DNA of 64,000 nucleotides from Ianthella basta (GCA_964019415.1 OZ025877.1:2341767-2405766); one strand, 5' to 3'. Shown: positions 24,045 through 35,967, numbered from the stretch's first letter. The notes: generated by a model from the sequence alone, not told the origin. A program made the numbers and translations.

Positions 24045-24372
24045 CATACTAGCAGGTTGCCCGCCTTTGATTGGCTTCTGCTATGGCGAGTCACACGAAG
24101 CGAGTTGGGCCCAGGCTGATTTGAAGTATCTGCCTGGATGACAGCAAATCAACCACCCAATAACAGGAAGTGAAGGGAGCAATAATTATTTTAATAGCTG
24201 TCAGCCGCAAACAAAAAAACCGGAAATCAAAGGACATCTCCCCAACAAGACGGGCAATTTCAACCCATGGAGGACACTTCTGAACCACTACTTCAAAATC
24301 CCCAATAAACAGTGTTTGGTGGCACCCTGTGCAGTAGTTTTTGCCCGAATCACGAACAAACAAACAAATGTA
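24045..24372 (+). mobile_element. SINE-like retroposon with (CAAA)n tail
   Basis: Starts around CATACTAGCAGGTTGCCCGCC and ends TTTTGCCCGAATCACGAACAAACAAACAAATG. Its 3' half (AAGACGGGCAATTTCAACC...TTTTGCCC) recurs at 48429-48548 with similar spacing, and its head resembles CATACTAGCTGAATGCCCGCCC at 31097. A tRNA- or 5S-type head is not evident. Confidence 0.5.
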
Positions 24373-26305
24373 CTGAATTTACAATTTTTCACTCAAGTAG
24401 GAGGACTGCATAACCACCTATATACATGTTATATAGAAATATACATTTGAAATTGGCATAATGCCTTTTTGACCTATAACACAGTCAAGTTGTAGGCATC
24501 AAGATTAGTAATGTGCCCCTTCGAGATGGTGCGAATTGAATGCATCCTGTATACTGGATTGATCACAAGTTAGTAGAAGCATAACTTGTGCTGAAGGAGG
24601 TCACTTGTGTGAACCCCTGTAGGTACGCTGTACATTAGTAAATCTCAAATGGTACACCTACAACCCAAGATGTGCAGAGAAATTACTGTACCTGGTAATG
24701 GAATGCACCATTCACGCTAGGCCAGGCTGCTATATATACTTGCAGGCAACTTCGTGATTGCCATAGACTATGTGTCTATGTCAGTCAACATAAGGACACA
24801 CCAGCGCACATGCAACCTGTATAATTATGCAGGAGCTATTATAGGCAGTTACTTGATTATTCTTATTGCAGGTTGCGATGGATGCAAATTATTATGCCAC
24901 ATTAATTTTTACATTTAGATGAGAGTAAAGTACAGATTAGCAAATTGCAAAGGTATACCTGGAAAGGGGAAGCTGAATAGTTTGAATGGGTGTGCAGTAG
25001 TTGCATGGAGGCACGGTAAAATGTTGCCAGATCTAATGGTGATGAGAACATGTCCAAAGTGTGCTGAAGACAGTGAATGTTGACCTGGTTGAATGGACTG
25101 GTCCCCTGCCTTGTTCCCGAGGTTTTCAATGATTGCTTTTGCTATACCTCTCGCATATACTTCATCATCCCTACATCTGTCCTTGTTTTTGCAAGAAATG
25201 CTTTTACAACCCCTTGACTCTGCACTTTTTATGGAATGATTGCAAATTGCACATGGGCAAGTCTAGTCTTCTTGTAAGGCTTGCGAACAACAGTTACAAA
25301 TGAATGTACCCTGAATATGGCGGAGTGGGTCATATGTATAAATAGAAGATACAGCTGCAGGTGTTGGGTGAAAATATCTCTGTGGAAGGAGACAACACTG
25401 CAAGGTATTGAGACTGAGTAGCAATAGAGAATGTAATGCTTTTAAGTGTGCATCTCGTGATGAGTACACTCATGGCTATACTACATGCATGTTAAGCACT
25501 GTGTGTCTGCTATGCTGCATGCCTATGTGTGTGCATATTTAAAGAAGAAAGGTAAAGCTTAAATTCAGGGAGTGACTTGCCCAAATATCAGCAGGCATGC
25601 ACAAAGCTGCCTGGAGAGCAACAATTAAACTCTCTAAAACGAAGTTCCTAATGCTTTTGCAACAATCCCTACATTCGTACGAGAAATCCATGAGTTTTTG
25701 TTTGCGAATTAAAGTAACTGAGATGTTGAGATGTAGGGAATGTAGCGAAATGTTCCCAATGTTCGGAATTTCTGTCAAACTTCTTGCTGAGTTATACTGA
25801 GTCACTGCTTCAGCCTCCTTGTTTGCAAACCTTTTTGCCAGTGTATTTTTAGAGACACTAAGTCATACTTCTTGTTTTCTGAAATATCGTAATAGAACTA
25901 CTCTTAGAGTCTGTGCAGAGTGCAAACTGTGCATCTAGCAACAGCCACAGGACATTGGCCACAGGACATTGGCAGGTACTTGCCCTAATCATTTCTATGT
26001 AGATACTATGAATAACTGACGCCTCTGTGCTGAGTTGGATTGGGGATCCGGAGGGCATCTCTTTTCACTTCGTCATACAACACAGACACTCTTATGTATG
26101 TATATGACCTGCTTTGAAATCTTCATCTATAAGTCTATTTACCATCTCTTCAAACACTCCATGCTTGTGGACCAGCTTATCATGTGTCAGTTAGATTTGC
26201 AGATATTGCAAACACTGCACATTCAGCTCACATGCATACACTAGGAGCACATTGCAGTAGTCTAGTACGGTGGACCCACTCCACTGTAGTTGAAAAAGGT
26301 CTAAT
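24373..26305. other. Intergenic, no gene
   Basis: No supported gene. Phrases like ATCCCTACATCTGTCCTTGTTTTTGC (25163) and CAATCCCTACATTCGTAC (25666) recur in the GTPase C intron (17230, 17980), suggesting a degenerate dispersed repeat. Confidence 0.4.
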
Positions 26306-26698
26306 GCAGATATAGAATGAGCCCTTCCAGGTGGTCCATCCTCTTTGCTCTTGACTGAATAATTCATAAATTGCATGCACAGATATGGAATGCGCCCTTC
26401 CAGGTGGTCTATCCGCCTACTTGACTGAATAATTCATAAATTACATAGAATTATCTGGTGCACAGATATGGAATGCACCCTTCCAGGTGGTCTATCGCCT
26501 ACTTGACTGAATAATTCATAAATTACATAGAATTATCTGGTGCACAAATATGGAATGCACCCTTCCAGGTGGTCTATCGCCTACTTGACTGAATAATTCA
26601 TAAATTACATAGAATTATCTGGTGCACAGATATGGAATGCACCCTTCCAGGTGGTCTATTCGCCTACTTGACTGAATAATTCATAAAAGTATATCATA
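26306..26698 (+). repeat. Minisatellite, about 82-bp unit, 4-5 copies
   Basis: Unit core: CAGATATGGAATGCACCCTTCCAGGTGGTCTATCGCCTACTTGACTGAATAATTCATAAATTACATAGAATTATCTGGTGCA. Copies begin near 26306 (diverged), 26381, 26463, 26545 and 26627. The middle three are almost identical. Diverged single units lie at about 14395 and 14885. Confidence 0.9.
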
Positions 26699-27522
26699 CT
26701 ATACTTTGAATGTACACAGGCATGGAATGTGCTGCTGATGACAACTGGTATGACTTGGCAAAATCAGTCCAGGCAAGACTAGCCTCCATTAAATCTCCTC
26801 AACAACCCACTGCCAAAGCAAGGTGTTTAGCAGAACTGATTATGATGGGCAAAGTTAAAGCTGCCACACATTCACGTAAGAGAACCATGCAAGTTTGCTT
26901 CCCTTAGACCGATCGTACTTGTACTATATATGTGCACTGCATCAATCTTGGCAATGCAGAACATAACATATAAATAGCAGCTTACGACCACCATGATAAG
27001 GTACAATTTAATTTGCCACATGTATAAAGTACCTGTGTCGTGGCAGTAGGAAAAACACTACCACTGTATATAATGTTGCCAAGGTCAGAAATCTGGGCAT
27101 CATAAACAGTGCTTGTTGCATGGTGTGAGATGTAGCAACAATTAAGCATTTTGCCGAAGGGTACAACTGCAATCCTAGCTTGTCAGTGCACATGTGCAAG
27201 TCACATGTTTCCTCTGCAACTAGTGTCAAGCGTATAAGCTCAGTTTGCTTTGTCCAGCCCCAATCTGCATTGGGCCAAATTGTTTACATGGGACACCTCT
27301 CACAACCACTTCATTAACACCAAAGCAACATAGTTTAAGTGCCACATTCTCATTGGCTGTATATAGCCACGTATGTGGTGCTGTCCGCATGTATATGTAC
27401 ACACACTATACAATCCATACAGCCTAAATGCAAAAGGTGTAACAAAGTGTAGTACGGTAGGGATCAGAAGTCAATAGCCAATGACTATAACGGAATGGCT
27501 GCTGCCACCGAAATATCGGTAT
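26699..27522. other. No gene seen
   Basis: A 65-codon frame at 26710-26907 (MYTGMECAADDNWYDLAKSV...) overlaps the last diverged minisatellite unit. Its composition is protein-like, but I recognise no family and see no splice partners. Confidence 0.3.
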
Positions 27523-27557
27523 GTTAGGGTTAGGTTTAGGGTTAAGGTTAGGGTTAA
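27523..27557 (+). repeat. Interstitial telomere-like repeat
   Basis: TTAGGGTTAGGTTTAGGGTTAAGGTTAGGGTTAA: about five TTAGGG-type units with small variants, inside a weak inverted repeat (GGCTGCTGCCACCG and CCGGTGGTTGGAGTAGCC). Confidence 0.8.
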
Positions 27558-27969
27558 TCACACAGTCCGGTGGTTGGAGTAGCCCTATGGCTTTTACAGA
27601 CACCGATCGGTGGCAGGAGCAATTATGTGACACCAGTAATCACCGCAGTTCCGGTGGAAGTAGCAGCGGACTAACTATTATAGACCAGTTGCGTATAAGC
27701 GTTTAGGAATGCAGTGCGTCATAATTGCCTATGAGGTCATCACCGGCAGCCTCGAGCGTTTCGTGCCGAATGATCCCATTTAGAGGTCTCGGCTAGATGG
27801 TACGCACGAATTCGCACCTGACGGTCGTTGATTGAGGTTGATACGGCCTATGGTCACCGAGATTGAGACTCATGAAGGAGAACTCACCGACAAAATGTGG
27901 CGAATGATACTTCTCTACAGGATCTTTCGACACTCCTGGACACGGAATAGCTTCTAGTTGAACTACCAC

Positions 27970-28257
27970 CTACAAACTATTAAGGTTAGCTGCAGGTAGC
28001 GATGATAACGCAAGGATGCGTGTCATAGCCTTATTAGCCGTTACTCGCCGGTTAGTCACACACCAGACGTCTCCATCTCGGTGCCTGGTGTGGTGCTTTC
28101 GCCGAAATCGTGTCAAGAAGTCTTCGTTCACCATATTCCGGTCGCTCATGTCGGCGAATTCTCCTTCACGAGTTTCGATCTCGGCAACCGTATGCCTTAG
28201 CAACTTCAATATACGACCGTCAGGTGCGTACTCGTGCGAACCATTCAGCCGGGCCAT
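27970..28257 (-). CDS. Unknown short protein in inverted-repeat element
   Basis: A 95-codon minus-strand frame starting MARLNGSHEYAPDGRILKLL, with charged segments VAEIETREGEFADM and RFRRKHHTRH. The opposite arm (about 27795-27955, + strand) encodes a diverged relative (GTHEFAPDGR, TEIETHEGELTD) with a stop. Conservation of protein-like sequence in both arms suggests a once-functional reading frame. I do not recognise a domain. It may be a transposon accessory protein or a captured exon; the CCCATTTAG just before the ATG could be a splice acceptor, making it a downstream exon. Confidence 0.4.
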   Translation of the reverse strand: MARLNGSHEYAPDGRILKLLRHTVAEIETREGEFADMSDRNMVNEDFLTRFRRKHHTRHRDGDVWCVTNRRVTANKAMTRILALSSLPAANLNSL

Positions 28258-28316
28258 CTAAATGGGAACATTCGGCACGAAGCGCCCGAGGCTGCCGATG
28301 CAACACCTTTTCCCTT

Positions 28317-28645
28317 ACCGTATATCGCAAAATTTTCGAGACCTAAAAATTTCGCGAATCGCTGACAAAACGGGTGTCAGAAATGTTCGCGAAGGAGACT
28401 CTACAAGGTAGACATTACAGCCTTTTTAGTGTAAATAGCAGGAGCAATCGCTTCTGAAATGAAGCAAACGAAAGAGCTACACGCTGTTCGTTGACCCGCC
28501 ATTTTATTATAACATCACGCGCATACACAAGTTATTATTATATTATAGGTTATATATGCATATAAAATTCGCGATAGAAATTTTCGCGAATTGCTTCATT
28601 CGCGAAATTTATTGGTCGCGAACATATTGCGATATACGGTATCTT
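28317..28645. repeat. MITE with ACCGTATATCGC termini
   Basis: Left end ACCGTATATCGCAAAATTTTCGAGACC...AAATTTCGCGAAT; right end ATTCGCGAAATTTATTGGTCGCGAACATATTGCGATATACGGT. Terminal inverted repeats are about 45 bp, with no ORF. It is nested in the inverted-repeat element at 27676-28738. Confidence 0.8.
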
Positions 28646-28738
28646 AAGGTATTAAACTGCCACCAGTGATGACGTCATATGCAATTATCGCTTTAACCAG
28701 GACATTCCGGCCTGAGTTACGCGCAACTGGTCTATTAC

Positions 28739-30604
28739 CCCACGCGCGATAGCGCAAGGGGATTAAGTGATTGGTTCACTCTATCTGTCAGCAGTTTTGA
28801 CATTTGCCGTTCGCGCGGCCGATGTAGAACCTTATACGGCCCCACGCCTGAGACAATAACGGAAGAGCGTCATTTGGTCCTATCTGGATTCTATGAATAT
28901 GGATGGTTTGCCGAGAAATTGCCATCTTTCGTGGTATTTCCTGGGGTCCGCCATTTTGTTTTAACCATACGGACTGTGAGTTGAGGCTACGTAGGACGGC
29001 TGCGGACGGCTGGCAGCAGTGTCTGGTGAAGACCCTGAAAACTTTCGTATGGATTGGCTGGGTAGTTAGTTCTTTCACTGAAACGATCCTTTGTTGTCTC
29101 TTAATACTTTTCTTGCCTGTCTGCGCCAAATCTTCCTGTTCCCTTGCAATTGACTGCAGATATTTAGAAGCAGTGGTCTCAGATGCAAGTGGCTCACCAC
29201 TTGATTCCGAACAGACCATGCTTATAATCATAGCTCAGAACATCCCCAGTGACAGCTCTAAACACCAGTCACCAGTCACATTCATGTGTGATTGTGTGTG
29301 AAGAGGACTGGGGAGAGAATATGTATGCAGTGGAGTGTACACTCTTTCCATTCTTTCTTTGAAGCAGGTAGCAGTTATTCTAGACACAGCTGACTCATCT
29401 ACATAATAATTATACATGCATCCTACTCTTCTCTGCATTTGTCTGCATAAGTTAATAGTGTGTGTGTGTGTGTGTGTGTGTCTAGTCAAGATGGCGGTAG
29501 GGGGGGCATGCAGTCAGTAGAGGGACACCAGAATTGAGCAATCTGCACCATGGTGGCGCAGCTACGGCTGATGGATGGAACTTCCCGCACACAAGGCACC
29601 TCTAGGGCCAGCGTCGCTGTTTCTCGTCTGCACTTGTGCCCATTTCGTGGTGCTGTCAAGCTCAGGACCAACGAAGATTCTCGAACCCGAAAAGTGGCCT
29701 CTCACCGCAAATAGCAACTTTCCGCTGTACTCCCTGGGCTCCTGTATGGGTGTGATAAAGCATTCTAATGTTATACAGGAGACTCCGCCGTACAGAGAAA
29801 CATTCGAACACTAAACAGGACTGGAGCAATAATTAGGCACACACTGCGGCCAACAACAAGAGATACAACTCTATAGCCACCAACAACCACCAAACCAAAA
29901 GTACAGCTCCACCAATTACATCCATGCATAAATCAATAATACAGGTCAGCATAATCAATAACTAACAGATACAGTACACGTACACAAACCACAACATACA
30001 CAGCTAATCACACAACAACAGGTAAGATAATATTATGATCAAGCTTCATAGTACGATCATGTGTTCATCACAGTGGGTCAGTTGTCACTCAGACGGGCGA
30101 CCAGTAACGACCTCTCATGGTCACGGCACCACAACGAATGGGCGACCAGCCACGGCCTTGAATGGCCACGACGCTCAGCAGCTACCCTACCCAGGGTTAG
30201 GGGCATGAGTCCAGCCAACTCACCCTGACTGTTAACTGGCTTTCGAAACAGGGCCTAGATCCCGCCCTACGTCCATCCAGGACAATGAGAACTGAAGAAG
30301 AAGTGTGTGTGCGTGTGTTTTAATTGTAGATGGGTGTAAGGGTGTGAAGGGTGTCTAAGAAGTTGAACATGTACGCAATCAGTAGTTAGTGTTCTGTTCT
30401 GCTTGTGTACATAGTGCTACTGTGGATGTGTTTGTACCTTCTTTCTTGCATTTTCATACTAAATATTAATGCTGTGGCTACTCTTTATACACACTTGAAG
30501 CACTTAAGATAGTTTTAGATGCTGTCAACCAATTACATAGCACAACAATGTCCACGCTCACAGACATGCATTCACTTTTCACTCGTGCGTGGAGTATGTA
30601 CACT
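28739..30604. other. No firm gene; CpG-rich patch and (GT)n
   Basis: 28790-29060 is CpG-richer and holds AAAATGGCGGACCCC on the minus strand, a good initiation context, but it opens only 24 codons. A 147-codon minus frame (29231-28788) contains protein-like SSGEPLASETTASKYLQSI without a known family. (GT)n lies at 29459-29481. No other feature is seen apart from a short block with repeated GGGCGACCAG (30095-30150). Confidence 0.3.
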
Positions 30605-30963
30605 ATGTTTATATTAATTTTGTGGTTGACAATGTTGGCCACAACTGAGTCTACAACTCATCAAAGTGATGCTGGGAAAATGAAAGCAACTAAAAATGTA
30701 TATTCATAGCCGTCTCATTATAAAAGCAATAACAGTGGAACAGAAGGCGGGTTATGGTACAACATGAAGTTGATAATGCTGCAAAAAAGATTTTCCAAGG
30801 ACAGTAAGGCAGTTAATTATTACTGGCCCGAATACTAGCTACCAATTGTGTCAGATGCAACTTCACATGTCATTATCCATGCAAGCTAGGAGCTCTAATA
30901 TGGGAGAATGCAGATCCTGTTTAGCAACAAATGGAGACTACTGCACTGTCTTCATTTTGCACC
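30605..30963 (+). pseudogene. Fossil of the SAM/GTPase family (Cys module and linker)
   Basis: Decayed + strand relic. Codons from 30841 read TNCVRCNFTCHYPC, matching TNCMKCNFTCHDDC of copy A and NCLKCNFTCHKRC of copy C. A frame change later gives CLATNGDYCTV, the second half of the module (AM..G..CTVCPGKC). Upstream, CATGAAGTTGATAATGCTGCAAA...TTTTCCAAGGACAGTAAGG aligns with CATGAAGCTGACATCAAAGCAAA...TTTCACAGTCAAAG of copy A, and still earlier a SLQLIKVMLGK-like stretch matches KSLxxTKEVLEE. Stops and indels are present. No P-loop is visible upstream. It shows the family was once also present between copies C and D. Confidence 0.75.
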
Positions 30964-31995
30964 TGTTAATAAAGACGTTGCACACCATACATACATAATA
31001 ATGTCATGCTGGTCCTCAGCGTTTCTTTTTGGGGTGCTGTAAAATGTCACACATGCAATGCACACACACACAAACACAACAGAGTGTAATTATACATACT
31101 AGCTGAATGCCCGCCCTTCGGGTGGGTTCCCAACATATTGTTTGAAAGTTGAACGTTTAACCAATCAAAACCATCCATTTAATTGGGAGCATTCCGTAGA
31201 CTCGCTCCGTAAACCCCATGCGTAAAGAATTTGCTTATGTTAATCCATTATGTCTAAAGGAGTCCAGCGGCGAAGGCGCTAACCACCTTTGATCACCCCT
31301 CGTATTGCCATGATATACTCTTCCAAGTTTGGCGAAGATTGGTGGAAAATAGGAGTTTCTGGAAAACGAAACACAATCTTTTCCCTATCTCTTAGATATA
31401 GCAGTGACCGTAAAAGTGGCAAGAACTCTGACAGAATGACCTTAAGCCAAATTTTGGCTCGGCGAGGTTACTCACAATACGCCTCTTCGTAATCCTACCA
31501 AGTTTCGTGACGTTTCGTCCAGAATTGAAGGAGATTATCCCGAACAATGAAAATGTGCGTTACGTTTATTATAATAAGATACACATGCAAACACACACAC
31601 ACATTCTAGGTGCGAGTAACTATGGAAATCACCAATCAATGAAATTTGCATGCATTTCATGCTCAAATTACTTAATTGTAATCACAAAGTATAGTGATAA
31701 TCTGAAATAATTGGACTATCTATAGAGAGTCTATTTAATTAACTTACACTTGATTCTATAAATTATCATGGGCTGTACTTGCTACAGTCCTTTGTTGTAG
31801 TACAAATGTGACTCTGAGGTCAGCTTGGAAATCTTAGGCTCCAGTGCACTAGTTAGAACCTACAGCATCACAGTGAAAGAAGAAGTTAACAATTCAACCG
31901 ATAACATCCTCATAATTCTTTAGTATGAATAATATTTGACTAAATGCATGTTTGTTTGACTATGAGCCCTTGTAATTTATCTGCTACCCTATGAT
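30964..31995. other. Degenerate repeat DNA
   Basis: CATACTAGCTGAATGCCCGCCCTTCGGGTGGG at 31097 contains a perfect hairpin and resembles the head of the SINE-like copy at 24045. A 67-codon frame at 31289-31492 is unrecognised. Nothing else is supported. Confidence 0.35.
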
Positions 31996-33178
31996 TATAC
32001 TAGGGCATACATTAAAATGCAACCAGCCTCGCTTGAATGTGTATAACTAGCTATTTCAGTAAAGTACAGTGCATGAGCGTAATTATAACTCAACCAGGGC
32101 AAGTACATTTTGGGCAATAGAACTGCAATCTGCTTTCACTGGCTGTCAGAAAGAAGGGATAGCAAGCCAGACGAAGCACTGGATGGCAACAGACCCATCA
32201 ACACCTACATATTTGGAGCTGCACAGGGAAGCCTGTCCGTGCTGTGCTAACACAGTGCGCGTTATCGCTTCACCCGAGTGAACGGTGAAAGTGTTCCCAG
32301 CCATGCAGGACAAATGACGTCAGCCAATACGGTGGAATGGCCAACAGGCATGTAGCCCTCGCTGAAGCAACGGGCGACGTGAACAACAATCTGAACGCAG
32401 CGTGCATCGATGAAGTGGAGTGTTGAGCAGTTTCGTAGCCGATGGTGGACAAGTAGAGCGTTTTGTTGTCGTGAACGCCTGCAGAGAACACCGGGCTATT
32501 GCACAATCTAGGTGTTTCGGGTTGACTGGGACAGATATACATATATACATACATACATACATACATATATACAAACGGGGGACGACAACAACACATCACA
32601 ATTACTTGCCTTGCATTTAGGCTCAGCAACAATATTATACTAGGGCATACATTAAATGCAACCAGCCTCGCTTGAATGTATATATCTACCTATTTCAGTA
32701 AAGTACAGTCCATGAGTATAACTTGGCCAGGGAAAGTACATTTTGGGCAATAGAACTGTAATCTGCTTTCACTGGCTGTCAGAAAGAAGGGATAGCAAGC
32801 CAGACCAAGTACTAGATGGCAGCTGGGCAATCGACACCTACATATTTGGAGCTGCGCAGGGAAGCCCGTCTGTGATGTGCTAACACAGTGCGCATTATCG
32901 CTTCACCCGAGTGAACAGTGGGAAGTGTTCCAGGCCACGCAGGGCAAATGACGTCAGCCAATATGGCGGAGTGGCCAACAGGCGTGTAGCCCTCGCTGAA
33001 GCAATGGGCCACATTAACAACAATCCAAACACAGAGTGCAGCGATGACGTGGAGTGTTGAGCTGTTTCGTGGCCGATGGTGGCCAAGTAGAGCATTTTGT
33101 TGTCGTGAACCCCTGCAGAGAACACCGGGCTATTGCACAATCTAAGTGTCTCGGGTTGACTGGGATGTATATACATTC
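31996..33178 (+). repeat. Tandem duplication, about 640-bp period
   Basis: TATACTAGGGCATACATTAAA...GCCTCGCTTGAATGT...GGGTTGACTGGGA occurs at 31996 and again at 32635, with similarity along the whole unit (for example TTTCACTGGCTGTCAGAAAGAAGGGATAGCAAGCCAGAC in both). Unit 2 is interrupted at about 33178 by a LINE fragment and a TIR element, and its end (ACAAACGGGGGACGACAAC) resumes at about 35412. No coding assignment is possible. Confidence 0.8.
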
Positions 33179-33185
33179 ATTGGCA

Positions 33186-34162
33186 GTTGTATAACTACCT
33201 CCAGGAGAACTCCATCCTGAACCAAAGTCCATTTGGATTCAGACCCAGCCATACCACCCAGGATGTTCTTGTCTCCATGACGGGTGGAGAAGGGCTATTG
33301 ACAACGGGAAGCTAGTTGGTGCCACCATGGTTGACTTCAGCAAAGCTTTCGACTTGGTACACCACACCATCCTGCTGAGGAAGCTGAGTAAGTACAGAAT
33401 AAGGGGTGATGAGCTACTATGGTTCAGCAGCTACCTGAATGATCACCACCAAAGGGTTTGCCTGGGGGAAGAGAAGTCCGACTGGGCTGTAATCCGGCGA
33501 GGCGTACCTCAGGGATCTATCTTAGGTCCACTGTTGTTCACCATCTATGTGAACGATCTACCTACCGTTGCCAAGTGAAGCAATATGCAGATGACACCAC
33601 CATGTACCACGCCACTGACAATCCAGAAGAGCTGGGTGCTGCACTGGAGGGCGACCTAAACTGACTGGCAGACTGGGTCGGTGACAATGGATTGCAGCTA
33701 AACGAGAACAAGACCCAGCTGTTGTTGCTGAGCAGAAAGGGTAAAGCCAATGAACTGGAAAAAGTCGAAGTGGCCCTCCAAGGACACAGCATTCAGAGAT
33801 GTGCAAGTGTTAAGTGTCTGGGGGTAATCATCGATGATGGGCTCACATGGAAAGAACACATCAGGTCAGTAAGAAGGAAGTGCTTTGAACAGTTAGCCAG
33901 ACTTAGGAAGCTCAGGGATGTTCTCCCTGCTTCTCTCAAGAAAAGGATCTATAATGCCCTGGTTCTGTCCCACCTTGATTACTGCAGTGTGGTATGGCAG
34001 GAATGTACAAAGTCCCTGCAATTGAAAGTCGAACAGATACCAAATCATGGAATGAGATTCATCTTGTCAAAGCCGTATAGGACGCCCAGTGAGGAAATGC
34101 GGAAGTCCCTGAAATTCACAACACTGGCTGTGAGACATAAGACTGATGGGGCCTCCTGTTGA
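33186..34162 (+). pseudogene. LINE reverse transcriptase fragment, Jockey/CR1-like
   Basis: RT core without endonuclease: SILNQSPFGFRPSHTTQD, MVDFSKAFDLVHHTILL (first Asp), RRGVPQGSILGPLLF, then a frameshift near 33575 to QYADDTTMYHATD (YADD box), an in-frame TGA at about 33661, and the thumb with CLGVIIDDGLTWKEH. The end has LSHLDYCSVVWQ, common in Jockey/CR1-type elements. Truncated at the 5' side. A (TATC)n/(CATA)n tract follows the ORF end at 34170-34214 and probably represents its tail. At least two frameshifts and one stop make it dead. Confidence 0.8.
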
Positions 34163-34214
34163 AATAATTATCTATCTACCTATCTATCTACATATATACA
34201 TACATACATACATA

Positions 34215-35407
34215 TGTGGCAGGCGCAGTTAAAAACGACGAATTAGGCATATCTTGGAGAAATTCACTTTTTTACATTTTCTGAAGGATCACACCTAGAT
34301 CTAACTTTCCACCGAGTTTCAAGATCATCTTGTACTTCTACGCGAAGATTTGCGATGCTTTTGTCAATAGTGTTTTATACGAAACGGCCATTTTAGAGTA
34401 CATTACCTAAATTACATGGATACGTTGCAATGCATATAAATAATGCATTGTGCACTAGGAGAGCTATTATCATAATACGTTATACCGCCTACAAATGAAT
34501 GTACTAGAGTGTATACTTTTCGAGGAGTGGAAGTGCTACACTATGTTTTGGCTATTCCTTCGCTTTTGCTGCTCTTGCACATCATTTTGAATGTGTACTG
34601 GCTCTGACTATTTCCTTGCGAAGTTCTAGTTGTGCTGTTTTGATGCAGCGTCGTGCATATGCTCCAACAGGGACTGTGCCACCCTAACTTTAACTTGTTG
34701 CTCGTGAAGGCCTTCTGCTGCACTAGGATAACAGGTGCTGAGGCCAGCCTGGCACTAAACGACGAAGAAGCCCGTAAAATCTAGTGATATTGGCCGGGCG
34801 GACACTAACTGCAACGAGAACTTCACAAGGTCCGTATGTACACAGTCTGCCCAGAATAGCAGCAACAACAATAACAGCCAGCAATCAGCGACGAACAGTA
34901 CCTGCCAATGCTCTTGTCTCTTTCTCCATTCTGCACCCTGTCGGTCACAATCCACAGCCATCTCCTGTATAGGGATCAGGAGGTCTTCTTCCAACAGTGC
35001 CCGCTTTTTGGCGCGGCTGCTGTTCAGTCTCCTCTGTAAGTATATCAGTATCAGTGTGGATAACAGCCTTGCTCGTGCCAGCGAGGCAGTTGTACAACTT
35101 ACATGCCCCGTAAGTGCTTCCAGCGTAGGCAGTGCTGCTGTTGAAAGACACTCAGATACTCATTTTCGCACGCCGTCCTCGATCGTGAGCGAACTTTCGC
35201 CCATAACTTTGCCAAACAAAGGACTTTTTCGACAGTTCCAACATCAGCAGCACGAACATACCTAGGTGCACAAGGTGGCCATGTTTCAACGTGATTGGAC
35301 TAATAGCTTCCGAGTTACAAACGGAAATATACCAACAATTTTTGCCTACTTCCTGTGAAGAATTTTGGATACGGAATAATTCGTCGTTTCTAAATCCGCC
35401 TGCCACA
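34215..35407. mobile_element. DNA transposon-like element with TGTGGCAGGCG termini
   Basis: Left end TGTGGCAGGCGCAGTTAAAAACGACGAATTA and right end (reverse) TGTGGCAGGCGGATTTAGAAACGACGAATTA form terminal repeats of about 31 bp. Both sides are flanked by TA in a TATA-type tract, consistent with a TA target duplication. The 1.19-kb interior has only short frames and no DDE motif that I can recognise, so it is non-autonomous. Confidence 0.75.
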
Positions 35408-35409
35408 TA

Positions 35410-35665
35410 TATACAAACGGGGGACGACAACGCGTCACGATTACTTGCCTCACCTTTTGGCTCGGCAACAAGACAGGAGTGGGGGAGCAGAGAGTGGGTA
35501 AGTGTACACATAATGAGGTGACTCCAGTTAGCTTGCTAGTCTCTCCAAGGGATATCCCACTATCTTCATGCATTGACTGTTTCAATACACTTTCAATGCA
35601 ATAGTATTGCCCTTATACTCCATGCCACTCCACAAACAATATTTAACACACACTGACCACACACA
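35410..35665. other. Resumed end of the 640-bp duplicated unit, then unique DNA
   Basis: ACAAACGGGGGACGACAACGCGTCACGATTACTTGCCT matches 32571-32610 of unit 1. Nothing else is supported. Confidence 0.6.
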
Positions 35666-35687
35666 CTAGTCTCGCATAGCCAGACCG

Positions 35688-35967
35688 TGTTGCAGCTAGA
35701 CACGAACTGACGACCACGAACCACGGGTAACGAAACAAATGGACAACAAGATCAATAAGCCACTTGGCAAACTCAACTTACAACAAGGGCAAGCACTCTA
35801 CAGCAACAAGTGCACAACAACTCAGCATGCGTGATACATGATGTAAGTAACCAAAAGAAGATACAATCAGATATGCACAGTACAATAATAGCAACCATCA
35901 ACATACAACACACAAGGTACTATTCTTAGCATCATGCACAGTAATCACAGGTTACAAGGTTACTGCA
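35688..35967 (-). repeat. 3' LTR of the Ty3/gypsy element
   Basis: 280 bp, TG...CA ends, differing from the other LTR at only a handful of positions by eye. Confidence 0.9.

Larger units (their letters stand above)
27676..28738. mobile_element. Large inverted-repeat element with internal ORF
   Basis: Outer ends TATAGACCAGTTGCGTATA and TAACTCAGG-type sequence ending CGCAACTGGTCTATTA are inverted. Long inner arms, 27744-27955 and 28010-28302, match in reverse complement (GGCAGCCTCGAGCGTTTCGTGCCGAATG, GCACCTGACGGTCG, GAGATTGAGACTCATGAAGGAGAA). The right arm is interrupted by a separate MITE (28317-28645). CpG density is much higher than in flanking DNA. The two arms look like head-to-head copies of one short gene. 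Confidence 0.7.

Noticed and set aside
28788..29231. 147-codon minus frame as a gene
   Set aside because: Partly protein-like but no family, no consistent splice sites, and flanked by MITE DNA; noted only as a possibility.
32270..33232. Minus-strand frames in the tandem duplication as ankyrin-like repeats
   Set aside because: Short, in several frames, differing between units; similarity too weak to claim.
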